Part shown: positions 25,727-33,955 of the stretch, piece after piece | Numbering within the stretch: position 1 is the first letter of the stretch | How the letters are laid out: each line of letters starts with the position of its first letter | Assembly: GCF_051195235.1 (NCBI RefSeq) | Contig: NZ_JBNFZM010000004.1 | Span: 310,001-374,000 of the forward strand | Origin: Tateyamaria sp947503385 | GTDB taxonomy: Bacteria; Pseudomonadota; Alphaproteobacteria; Rhodobacterales; Rhodobacteraceae | DNA length: 64,000 bases | Reading direction: 5' to 3' | The notes under the pieces: model-generated | The model's input: the letters and a program-made list of their open reading frames with translations, nothing else | What the model was told of the DNA's origin: nothing | The model's database searches: none | Translations under genes and position numbers: made by a program

Positions 25727-26800
25727 ATGACATTTTGGATGAAAAAGGGCCTGATCGGCGCGGCACTTGCCACCGCGATGGCATTGTCGGTCGCAGCCGA
25801 GACCACAATCAACGCAGTGGTCATCGACGGCTATCCGGACCGCGCATTGTGGGTCAAAGAATTCACCAATTTCTTTATCCCCGAGGTCGACAAACGTCTG
25901 GCCGAGGCTGGCGAATTCAAGATGAACTGGCAGGAGAATTACGGCGGTTCCATCGTAAAGCCCAAGGGCGTGCTGGAAGGCGTGCAACTGGGGCTGGGTG
26001 ATATCGGCATCGTCACCACGATCTTCCATTCCTCGAAACTGCCCAGTCAGGGCATTTCCGGCTCCACCCCCTTTGTGGCTTCTGACGCCCGTGCAGTGGC
26101 GCAGGCCGTGGACGAGATTGCCCGCGAATTCCCGGCCATGAACAACGAGTTTGCGGCGCAAAATCAGGTCTATCTGGCCACGGGCGTCGTGCTCGACACA
26201 TATCAGGTGTTCTGCACCGAACCGGTGTCGTCTGTGGCGGACCTCGAGGGCAAGAAGATTGCCGGCGCCGGTCTGAACCTGCGTTACCTCGAAGGGATCA
26301 AGGATGCAGCAGGCGTGCGCGGCGGGCTGACCGATTTCTACAACATGCTCCAGACCGGTCTGGTGGATTGCGGAATGCTGTGGCCGGAGGCGGCCAAAAC
26401 CTTCAAGATCGCCGAAGTGGCGCCCTATATGCTCAGGGCGGACCTTGGCGCTGTGAATTCCAAAACGATCACGGTGAACGCCGACTATTGGGCGGGTCTG
26501 CCCGATCCGGTCAAGGACGTGCTCAAGGAGGTGGCGATTGCCTATCGTGACCACGTGGCAGGCATCGCCATGGACCGGGCTCAAGCCTCGCGCGACGCCT
26601 ATGTGGCCGACGGTGGCACCATCGTCGACGTATCTGCCGAAGACCGCGCCGCGTGGGCCAACGCCATGCCGAATATCGCACAGGAATGGGCTGCGACGCT
26701 GAATGACAAGGGCGAGGCCGGTACAGAGATGCTGGCGGCCTATTTGGGCAAGCTTGACGCGGCAGGCTACACCGGCGTGCGCGACTGGACGGCGAACTGA
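25727..26800 (+). CDS. TRAP transporter substrate-binding protein (DctP family)
   Basis: This is a periplasmic receptor of 357 residues with a signal peptide (MTFWMKKGLIGAALATAMALSVAA) and the DctP fold (VLEGVQLGLGDIGIVTTIFHSSKLP, VSSVADLEGKKIAGAGLNLRYLEGI, LQTGLVDCGMLWPEAAKTFKI). AGGAGG-like sequence lies before the ATG. DctPQM systems import carboxylates using the sodium gradient. The ligand is unknown; malonate, as for the rhizobial MatPQM transporter, or an aromatic acid are both consistent with the neighbourhood. Confidence 0.9.
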   Translation: MTFWMKKGLIGAALATAMALSVAAETTINAVVIDGYPDRALWVKEFTNFFIPEVDKRLAEAGEFKMNWQENYGGSIVKPKGVLEGVQLGLGDIGIVTTIFHSSKLPSQGISGSTPFVASDARAVAQAVDEIAREFPAMNNEFAAQNQVYLATGVVLDTYQVFCTEPVSSVADLEGKKIAGAGLNLRYLEGIKDAAGVRGGLTDFYNMLQTGLVDCGMLWPEAAKTFKIAEVAPYMLRADLGAVNSKTITVNADYWAGLPDPVKDVLKEVAIAYRDHVAGIAMDRAQASRDAYVADGGTIVDVSAEDRAAWANAMPNIAQEWAATLNDKGEAGTEMLAAYLGKLDAAGYTGVRDWTAN

Positions 26801-26826
26801 TCGCGGGTCCGGGGAGGGGCCGGAAC

Positions 26827-27351
26827 ATGCTGAAGTCCGCCGTTGCTGGCCTGTCTTCGGTCGCCAATACGCTGGCCATTGCCGCCAACGCCTTGGGCAC
26901 GCTGGTCGTGTTGGCGTTGGTGGTGGTGCTGAATGTGGACGTGGTCGCGCGTGGGTTTTTTGCGTCGCCGCTGCGGGGCACCTACGAGATGGTGCAGTTT
27001 TCTGTTGTTTTGATCGTGTTTCTTCAATTGGCGGATGTGGTGCGGGTGGACCGGCTGACACGGTCTGACGGTTTTCTGACATTCCTCTCGGCACGGCGTC
27101 CCGCTGCGGCCAGCAATATGCGGCGCATTATCAATGCGCTATCGGCCATTTTCATGGGTCTGATCGCCTACATCACCTGGCCCGAATTCCTAAAGATGTG
27201 GGCCACCAATGACTATTTTGGCGTGCCGGGCCTGTTCACGCTGCCTTGGTGGCCGGTCAAACTGGTGATCACGCTGGGGACGGCGCTGTCTTGCCTGATC
27301 TTTGTGATCAAGGTCATCACGGGCCGCGACCGCCCCGCAGGCACCCCATGA
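26827..27351 (+). CDS. TRAP transporter small permease (DctQ)
   Basis: This 174-residue membrane protein has four helices and the DctQ family sequence VVLNVDVVARGFFASPLRGTYEMVQFSVVLIVFLQLADVVRVD. It joins the receptor and the large permease in a DctPQM transporter. The stop overlaps the dctM start by ATGA, the usual coupling in this system. Confidence 0.9.
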   Translation: MLKSAVAGLSSVANTLAIAANALGTLVVLALVVVLNVDVVARGFFASPLRGTYEMVQFSVVLIVFLQLADVVRVDRLTRSDGFLTFLSARRPAAASNMRRIINALSAIFMGLIAYITWPEFLKMWATNDYFGVPGLFTLPWWPVKLVITLGTALSCLIFVIKVITGRDRPAGTP

Positions 27352-28652
27352 CACCGATCGAGATTGGCCTGATCTCGGTCGTCGCGATTGTCTTTCTGAT
27401 CTATTCAGGCGTCTACATTCCGGTCGCCCTTGGCATGGTGTCCTTTGTGTCGATCTGGTTGATGCGGGACAATTTCACGCTGGCGCTGAACCTGCTGAAG
27501 GTCGCCGTGGGCGACAGTGCGATGGAGTACAGTTTTGCCACCATCCCGCTGTTCACCTTTATGGGGCTGATCGTTTCCAAGGCGGGGTTGGGCCGAGACA
27601 TCTACGAAGTCATGACCATGCGGTTTCGCAAGGTCAAAGGTGGGATTGGCATGGCGACTGTGGGGGCCAATGCCGTGTTCGCCGCCGTAACCGGGTCGTC
27701 CATTGCATCTGCGTCGGTGTTCACCAAGGTTTCCGTTCCGCAAATGATGGCGCAGGATTACAACCCGCGGTTCGCCGTGGGGGTCGTGGCAGGCAGTTCC
27801 GTTCTGGGCATGATCATCCCGCCATCCGCGATGCTGATCATCTATTCCTTTGTGGCCGAGCAATCGGTGGGCGACATGTTCCTTGCGGGCGTGATTCCCG
27901 GCATCCTGCTGGCCATCGCCTATGTGGGTGCCATCTGGGTCATGGGCCGGTTTACGCCGGGATTTGTCGGGGGCAGGGTGGTCGAGGACACCGAATGGAT
28001 GTCGGGTCGCGAGGTTGCGTCCAAAACCCTGCCGACGTTGTTCCTGATCACCATCGTGCTGGGCGGCATCTACACCGGCTGGCTCACAGCGGTCGAGGCC
28101 GGGGCGGCGGGCGCATTGGTGGCGCTGATCATCGCGGTGATCCGCAAATCCATGACCGCGCGCAGTTTTTGGGACGCGCTGCTAGAGACGGGGCACATCA
28201 CCGCCGCCATCCTGTTCCTGATCACGGCGGCCTCGATCTACAGCCGGATGCTGGGGCTCGCCGGGTTGCCAAACCAGTTGCAGGACCTTCTGGCGGGCAA
28301 CGCCGCGTCGTTCTGGTCGATCATGCTGCTTTATGTGCTGCTGATGCTGTTTCTGGGCACGCTGCTCGACACAGCCTCTATCATCCTGATCGTGGTGCCC
28401 CTGTTTCTGCCGCTGGCCGAGGCGCTGGATATGTCGCTGATCTGGTTCGGCATCATCACTGTAGTGGGTGCGGAAATCGGCCTGCTTACGCCTCCGCTTG
28501 GCATATCCTGTTTTGTGATCAAATCGACGATCAACGACGATCGCATTAGCCTCAAGGATGTGTTCATGGGCGCGCTGCCCTTTGCATTCGTGATGCTGAT
28601 CGTGCTCTTTATCCTTATCGAATTCCCGATCCTCAGCCTTGCCCTGATCTAA
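27348..28652 (+). CDS. TRAP transporter large permease (DctM)
   Basis: The 434-residue protein has about twelve membrane helices and DctM motifs (FVSIWLMRDNF, FATIPLFTFMGLIVSKAGLGRDIYEVMTMRFRKVKGGIGMATVGANAVFAAVTGSSIASASVFTKV, SAMLIIYSFVAEQSVGDMFLAGVIPG, LDTASIILIVVPLFLPLAEALDM). The start is at 27348 inside a longer open frame; the upstream part overlaps dctQ out of frame. This subunit forms the sodium-coupled channel. Confidence 0.92.
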   Translation: MTPIEIGLISVVAIVFLIYSGVYIPVALGMVSFVSIWLMRDNFTLALNLLKVAVGDSAMEYSFATIPLFTFMGLIVSKAGLGRDIYEVMTMRFRKVKGGIGMATVGANAVFAAVTGSSIASASVFTKVSVPQMMAQDYNPRFAVGVVAGSSVLGMIIPPSAMLIIYSFVAEQSVGDMFLAGVIPGILLAIAYVGAIWVMGRFTPGFVGGRVVEDTEWMSGREVASKTLPTLFLITIVLGGIYTGWLTAVEAGAAGALVALIIAVIRKSMTARSFWDALLETGHITAAILFLITAASIYSRMLGLAGLPNQLQDLLAGNAASFWSIMLLYVLLMLFLGTLLDTASIILIVVPLFLPLAEALDMSLIWFGIITVVGAEIGLLTPPLGISCFVIKSTINDDRISLKDVFMGALPFAFVMLIVLFILIEFPILSLALI

Positions 28653-28663
28653 GGAGACCCCTC

Positions 28664-29533
28664 ATGCGCACTGTCACCAAGGACAACATCACGGATGTCT
28701 TTTTGGGCTACATGTCCGACGATATGGACCCGCGGATGCGCGAGGTGCTGGGCGCGCTGGTCCGGCATATGCACGACTTTGCCAAAGAGGTGGACCTGAC
28801 CCACGAGGAATGGCAGGCCGGCATCGCCTTTCTCGAAGGGTGCGCGGCCATCGAAAGCGAGGACCGGCACGAATTCATCCTTGCCTCGGATGTGCTGGGC
28901 ATGTCGTCGCTGGTGGACATGATCAATTCGAGCCCGGATGCGACCAGTTCGTCCGTTCTGGGCCCGTTTCACGTGTCAGGCGCGCCGCCTTTGGAAGTGG
29001 GCGGCGATATGAAGCGCGATTTTGGCGGGCCGGTGCTGTTGGCCGAAGGGGTCATCAAGGATACGGATGGCAACCCCATTCCGGGCGCGGAACTGGATAT
29101 CTGGCAAACCGCACCCAACGGGCTTTATGCCAGTCAGGACGCCGATCAGGACATGTATTCGTTTCATGCGCTGATGACGGTGGGTGCCGACGGGCGCTAT
29201 GGCTTTACCACTGTTAAACCTGTGGAATACACCGTGCCGTCGGACGGGCCGGTGGGCGACATCCTCAATGCGTGTGGACGTCATCCGTGGCGTCCGTCGC
29301 ATCTGCACTACATCGTCAAGGCACCCGGGTTCAAACCGCTGGTGACCGAGATTTTTCCCGACGATGACCCGTATCTGGATCAGGACACCGTCTTTGGCGT
29401 GCGGGAGGATCTGGTGATGACCTATGTCGAACGACCCGCGTCGACTTTCCCAAGCGGCATGGCTTTGTCCGGTAAGATCACGGAACCCTATCTGCACGTG
29501 ACATTCGACGTGACCCTCGCCCCCGAAGGATAA
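28664..29533 (+). CDS. Intradiol ring-cleavage dioxygenase (catechol/hydroxyquinol type)
   Basis: The 289-residue protein has an N-terminal helical dimerisation domain (about 1-100) and a beta-sandwich core. The four Fe(III) ligands of the family are visible: Tyr155 (NGLYASQD), Tyr189 (VEYTVPSDGPVG), His213 and His215 (RPSHLHYIV). It would cleave a catechol or hydroxyquinol between the hydroxyls to a muconate or maleylacetate. No cycloisomerase or maleylacetate reductase is nearby, so the rest of the pathway is elsewhere or differs. It is the last gene of the 23666-29533 operon. Confidence 0.9.
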   Translation: MRTVTKDNITDVFLGYMSDDMDPRMREVLGALVRHMHDFAKEVDLTHEEWQAGIAFLEGCAAIESEDRHEFILASDVLGMSSLVDMINSSPDATSSSVLGPFHVSGAPPLEVGGDMKRDFGGPVLLAEGVIKDTDGNPIPGAELDIWQTAPNGLYASQDADQDMYSFHALMTVGADGRYGFTTVKPVEYTVPSDGPVGDILNACGRHPWRPSHLHYIVKAPGFKPLVTEIFPDDDPYLDQDTVFGVREDLVMTYVERPASTFPSGMALSGKITEPYLHVTFDVTLAPEG

Positions 29534-29599
29534 GGCAATGCCGCACTCTGTTGCGCGTCGATTGGGTTAGTCAGCCATGTGAAAGCGCACGCAGAATGA

Positions 29600-29833
29600 T
29601 CATTCTTGTCGCGGGAACAGGGCAAGCATCGCGGCGCATTCCGCATCGCTGGGATTTTCCGACATCACCTCGGCTTGGGCGCTGGCGTTGCTGACCGTCT
29701 CGCCGGATTTCTCTGCCAGCACGATGAAAAGCGCTATCAACTCCTCACAGGCGGGCTTGTTCTCCAACGTGTCCGCAAAAGTTGGGGTCGCGACCAGAAT
29801 AGCAAGCCCCGCACCACACAATAGAATTTTCAT
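29600..29833 (-). CDS. Small exported hypothetical protein
   Basis: The 77-residue protein begins with a signal peptide (MKILLCGAGLAILVATPTFAD), leaving a mature chain of about 57 mostly acidic residues with two cysteines (PACEELI, DAECAAM) that could form a disulfide in the periplasm. A purine-rich GGGGGA ribosome site precedes the ATG. I do not recognise the family. It lies tail to tail with the dioxygenase gene. Confidence 0.62.
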   Translation of the reverse strand: MKILLCGAGLAILVATPTFADTLENKPACEELIALFIVLAEKSGETVSNASAQAEVMSENPSDAECAAMLALFPRQE

Positions 29834-29873
29834 AAACGTCCCCCTTGTGTTGGCCCAAACGCCCCGATCGGTT

Positions 29874-30266
29874 TCAGTTGAAATCGGATTGCAGGCCGCA
29901 GGTCACATCGCCTGTGGCATAGATGTGGACTTCGCCCATCTTTTCGTTGTTCAGGCGGATCACCTGTTCCGGGGCGTCCCCGCCCACGACAAGGATTTCG
30001 CCACGGCCCTCGACCACGCAGACTTGCCGCGTGTTCTTGGCGTCCTCGTTACAGCGGATTTTGCCATCGGTCGCCCGCACCACGATGTCCTTGTATTGCA
30101 TAAGCAGGATCGCCTCGTTCAGGCGGTCCGCGTAGATTGCAGGGTCGGTGATGACCGTGCACGGCGTATCGGCATGGGCGGGTGGTCCGGCAATATATGC
30201 GCAAACCGATACCGCGCAGACCCATCTGCAAATACTTGTTCCGTTCCATCCGGTTTTGCCAATCAT
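29874..30266 (-). CDS. Exported hypothetical protein with four cysteines
   Basis: From the ATG at 30266 the protein is 130 residues: a hydrophobic export signal (MIGKTGWNGTSICRWVCAVSVCAYIAGPPAHA), then a mature region containing CTVI, IRCNED, RQVCVVEGRGEILVVGG and DVTCGLQSDFN. Four mature cysteines suggest two disulfides in the periplasm. The longer open frame upstream (to 30554) lies under the oppositely oriented LuxR-hydrolase gene and was rejected. No family is recognised. The short divergent gap to 30379 probably holds promoters for both genes. Confidence 0.62.
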   Translation of the reverse strand: MIGKTGWNGTSICRWVCAVSVCAYIAGPPAHADTPCTVITDPAIYADRLNEAILLMQYKDIVVRATDGKIRCNEDAKNTRQVCVVEGRGEILVVGGDAPEQVIRLNNEKMGEVHIYATGDVTCGLQSDFN

Positions 30267-30378
30267 CCCGCACCCTTTCCCTATATGCGCAAACGCAACT
30301 GTGACGGGCCCAGCATTGAAGAACCGCAGAGGCTGATCCATACTCCGATGAGGGTACGGGTGGCGGGGAACGCGGATT

Positions 30379-31962
30379 TTGACAGGAAAAAATCGCGAAA
30401 CGGACCACCTGCGCAGCCTGATATTCGAGTCGATTGCCCGCAACGAGACATTCGGCACGCTGATCGAACAGACGGACACGGCCATGCAGCTTGAACCGGG
30501 GGCGGGGTTGCGCCACCTCGTGCCCGAATTCGAATCCGCAGCCGACGCGGTCATGCAGACCGGTGCCGTTGGTCAGGGCACGGGCGAGTTGAGTTTCACC
30601 TTTGACCGGAAGGGCCGCATGGTGACCGGTACGGCGTCGGCCATCTCGGTCTTTGGCCTCGACCCCGGCAAAAGCCTGATGGATCAGCTGGGCGAAAGCG
30701 GCCAGTCCGTGCTGGAGGATCTGCTGCGGGGGCGGCGGTCGCAGGCGACATTCACGCTGTTCACCCGGCCACAGTTGCGCCCGGTTCCGGTTTTTGCCCA
30801 ATCCAATGGCACGGGCGGGTTCGATGCCATCGCAATTGTGGTGGGATGGAACAGCGCCGTGGCTCCCTTGCTCAAAAGCGGGTTCCAGTTGACCGACACC
30901 GAGGTCGACGTGGTCGAGATGCTGTTTCGTGGGCACCAGCCCAAGGATATTGCGCAGCGCCGCAACCGGGCGCTGGAAACGGTGCGCACGCAGGTCCGCA
31001 CCATTTGCCGCAAGACGGACACCCACGGGCATGTGGATATCGTTCATCTCGTCTACGGCCTGATTGCTACAACGCAGTTCATGCGGGCCGAGCGTGCGGT
31101 GGATGCACATGGCAACTACATGCTTAGCCTGCCCAGCGGGCGGCGCATGGATGTCGAAGTCACCGGGCCGGATCAGGGCAAGCCGCTGCTGTTTCTGCAC
31201 GGCTGTCTCGCGGGGCGCAGATTGCCGGAACCGGCGCTTGCACGGTTCCGGTCCCGCCGGATCATAGCGCCCGGACGGCCCGGTCACGGGCAGACGCCCG
31301 GTGATGCCGACGCGCAGGTGCAGGATATCGCGCAGGACCTGCTGCACATGCTCGACACGTTCAGCGTTGGCCAGATTGACGTCGTCACCTACGATCTGGG
31401 CGCGCCCTTTGCGTTGTGGATGGCGGCGCTGGCCCCGGATCGCATTCAGTCGCTGACCTGTCTGGCACCGGTCCCGTCGCTGGCGAACTGGTCTGACCTG
31501 TGGTCGCTGCCCGCCGAAACGCGGGTTTTTTCGGCCCTGTCACGGGTGAACCCAAAAGCCGCGCGGTATCTGGCCTTGCTGGGCGGCCAGCGTATCCTGC
31601 GGCAGGGACCGGCGGGCTTTGCCAAGATTGTCTTTGCAAATGCCCGCTTTGACCAGCGTGCCGTAGCCGGATCAGAGACGGTGCAACGGCTGTTCTGGCA
31701 CGGACATGCATGGCACGTGGAACGTGGCCCTGACGGATTTTTGGCGGATGCTGCGCTGTCGTCACGGCACTGGGACGAGGGCTTGCCCACGCTTGCGATG
31801 CAGCCGTGTTTCGTCGTGGGTGCCAAGGACAAGAACGCCCCGATCGCCGCGGTCCGACGGCTTGCGGCGCGTGTGGGGGCCCGTGTTGTGACCCTTCCGG
31901 ATGCGGGTCACAGCCTGCTGCACGCCAGCGCTGAGGCGTGGCTGGACCACGTACCGGAATGA
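30379..31962 (+). CDS. LuxR-type regulator fused to an alpha/beta-hydrolase with an Asp nucleophile
   Basis: The 527-residue protein has a PAS-like N-terminal region (about 65-160), a LuxR/GerE helix-turn-helix (about 165-235; LTDTEVDVVEMLFRGHQPKDIAQRRNRALETVRTQVRTICRKT) and a C-terminal alpha/beta-hydrolase (255-527). The oxyanion HG is at 274-275. The nucleophile elbow reads VVTYDLGAPFAL, giving Asp339 where most family members have Ser; Asp484 (GAKDKNAP) and His511 (DAGHSLLH) complete a triad. Asp nucleophiles are typical of haloalkane dehalogenases and epoxide hydrolases. The only upstream start in frame is the TTG at 30379, with GGGGAA about nine bases before it; an internal ATG at codon 36 is possible. 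Confidence 0.8.
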   Translation: MTGKNRETDHLRSLIFESIARNETFGTLIEQTDTAMQLEPGAGLRHLVPEFESAADAVMQTGAVGQGTGELSFTFDRKGRMVTGTASAISVFGLDPGKSLMDQLGESGQSVLEDLLRGRRSQATFTLFTRPQLRPVPVFAQSNGTGGFDAIAIVVGWNSAVAPLLKSGFQLTDTEVDVVEMLFRGHQPKDIAQRRNRALETVRTQVRTICRKTDTHGHVDIVHLVYGLIATTQFMRAERAVDAHGNYMLSLPSGRRMDVEVTGPDQGKPLLFLHGCLAGRRLPEPALARFRSRRIIAPGRPGHGQTPGDADAQVQDIAQDLLHMLDTFSVGQIDVVTYDLGAPFALWMAALAPDRIQSLTCLAPVPSLANWSDLWSLPAETRVFSALSRVNPKAARYLALLGGQRILRQGPAGFAKIVFANARFDQRAVAGSETVQRLFWHGHAWHVERGPDGFLADAALSSRHWDEGLPTLAMQPCFVVGAKDKNAPIAAVRRLAARVGARVVTLPDAGHSLLHASAEAWLDHVPE

Positions 31963-32110
31963 AACATCCTTGGGCGGATTTGCGCCCGGTGCAAAAATTC
32001 GGGGCCACGGTACGAAACACCGATTGTGGCCGGGCAACGGGGTCCATAAAACAAAATAACTTGAACCCGCGCGACTTTGCACGACATGGCGTTCAAGGAC
32101 AGGAACGCCA

Positions 32111-33955
32111 ATGATCCGTACATCACCTCCTCTACGTGGCACAGGCCCATTGGCAACCCGTTTGGGGCGCATCGGGGGCGGTGTACTGGCCGTGTTGTTG
32201 ATGGTGGGCGCGCCCGCGTGGTCCTTTGACGCCACCTTGTCGGCCCCCGGTGTGTCACAGGACACGCTCGACAGTCTGCAAGGCGCATCGTTAAGCTACC
32301 AATTGGCCACCACCGGCGACGCAGAGCCGACCGCGCAGGACATCGTGGCCGCCGCACGGGCGGATTATGAACGCATCGTTGGCGTGCTCTATGACAACGG
32401 ATATTTCGGTTCGGCGGTGTCGATCCGCATTGACGGACGCGAGGCGTCCGGCATCCCCGTTCTGTCCGGTCCGCGCAGCGTGCAGCGCGTGGATGTGGTG
32501 GTGCAGCCCGGTCCCGTCTTTCGCTTTGGCACGGCGCGTCTCGCGCCCTTGCCACCCGGCGCGCAACCACCTGACGGGTTTGCCCCGGATGCGGTCGCAA
32601 CCACGCGCGTGATGCGCGACGCCGTGGATGACGGCGTTGCCGCGTGGCGCAATGCGGGCCACGCCAAGGCCCGTCTGGCCGGGCAATCCATCACCGCCCG
32701 CCATCCGGCCAACATCATTGACGCGGACATCGCCCTCGATCCCGGACCACAACTGCGGTTTGGCACTTTGCGCGTCTCAGGCGCGCAGGATGTGCGTGTG
32801 GATCGCATCATTGACATTGCAGGCCTGCCCACAGGCAGAGTCTTTCACCCCGACGAACTGGACCGTGCCGCAACGCGGCTGCGGCGCGCGGGCGCATTCC
32901 GGGGGGTGTCCCTGACCGAAGCCGAGACCATCGGCCCGAACCAGACACTCGACATCGACCTCCAAGTGACCGAGGCCCAGCCCCGCCGCTTTGGCTTTGG
33001 GGCCGAGATTTCCACCGAAGAGGGGATCACGCTGTCGGCCTTCTGGCTGCACCGCAACCTGTTTGGTGGTGCCGAACGGCTGCGTGTGGAGGGTGAGATC
33101 AGCGGGATCGAAGGTGACACCGGCGGCGAGGATTACGAGCTGGGCTTTCGCTTTATGCGCCCCGCGACCTTCAATGAGGACACCGATTATTATGTGACCG
33201 GCACGCTCGAAAGCCGCAATGAACCCAATCTGTCCTTTGACCGGCTGGCGCTGGAAACGGGGATTGTGCGCTATGCCGCGCCGGAACGGGAATACGAATT
33301 CGGCATCGGGTTCGAGACCGCAGAAACCACTGATGTGTTTGGGGCGCGCAGCTACAGTATCCTGACCCTGCCGCTAAAGGCGACATTCGACTACCGTGAC
33401 AACACGCTGAACGCAAAATCCGGCTATTACTTTAGCGCCGAATTGATCCCGTTTGTGGGGCTGGACGAGGCAGGCAATGGACTGCGCAGCTTTGTGGACG
33501 CGCGGGTTTACCGCAGCTTTGGCGAAGGCGAGCGGGTGACATTGGCCCTGCGCGGTCAGTTGGGGTCAGTGGTGGGCGCATCCCTTGTGGATCTGCCGTC
33601 CGATTTTCTGTTTTTTTCCGGCGGTGGCGGCACCGTGCGCGGGCACAGTTTTCAATCGCTTGGAGTCCAACAGGGCACCGCCCAAAGCGGTGGGCGGTCC
33701 TTTATCGGTCTGACGTCGGAATTGCGCGTGCGCACCGGTGAACGCCTGAGCGTGGTGGGGTTTGTCGATGCCGGTTACATCGGAGCAGAGAGTTTTCCCG
33801 ACGGCACATCTGGGCGCTGGCACAGCGGGGCAGGGGCAGGCATCCGCTATGACACCGGGTTGGGCCCGATCCGCGTCGATCTTGCCGTGCCGGTGTCCGG
33901 GCCCGACGATCCATCCGGCTTTCAGGCTTATATTGGCATCGGACAGGCGTTTTGA
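32111..33955 (+). CDS. tamA: Autotransporter/translocation assembly protein TamA (Omp85 family)
   Basis: TamA is an outer-membrane Omp85 barrel that works with TamB in outer-membrane protein insertion and lipid transport. The 614-residue protein has an N-terminal export signal, POTRA-like repeats (about 40-290; VQRVDVVVQPGPVFRFGTARL, RFGTLRVSGAQDVRVDRI) and a 16-strand barrel with the closing GLGPIRVDLAVPVSG and the terminal aromatic F. The RGHSFQSLG segment is the Omp85 VRGF-like motif. Its stop overlaps the tamB ATG by one base. Confidence 0.93.
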   Translation: MIRTSPPLRGTGPLATRLGRIGGGVLAVLLMVGAPAWSFDATLSAPGVSQDTLDSLQGASLSYQLATTGDAEPTAQDIVAAARADYERIVGVLYDNGYFGSAVSIRIDGREASGIPVLSGPRSVQRVDVVVQPGPVFRFGTARLAPLPPGAQPPDGFAPDAVATTRVMRDAVDDGVAAWRNAGHAKARLAGQSITARHPANIIDADIALDPGPQLRFGTLRVSGAQDVRVDRIIDIAGLPTGRVFHPDELDRAATRLRRAGAFRGVSLTEAETIGPNQTLDIDLQVTEAQPRRFGFGAEISTEEGITLSAFWLHRNLFGGAERLRVEGEISGIEGDTGGEDYELGFRFMRPATFNEDTDYYVTGTLESRNEPNLSFDRLALETGIVRYAAPEREYEFGIGFETAETTDVFGARSYSILTLPLKATFDYRDNTLNAKSGYYFSAELIPFVGLDEAGNGLRSFVDARVYRSFGEGERVTLALRGQLGSVVGASLVDLPSDFLFFSGGGGTVRGHSFQSLGVQQGTAQSGGRSFIGLTSELRVRTGERLSVVGFVDAGYIGAESFPDGTSGRWHSGAGAGIRYDTGLGPIRVDLAVPVSGPDDPSGFQAYIGIGQAF

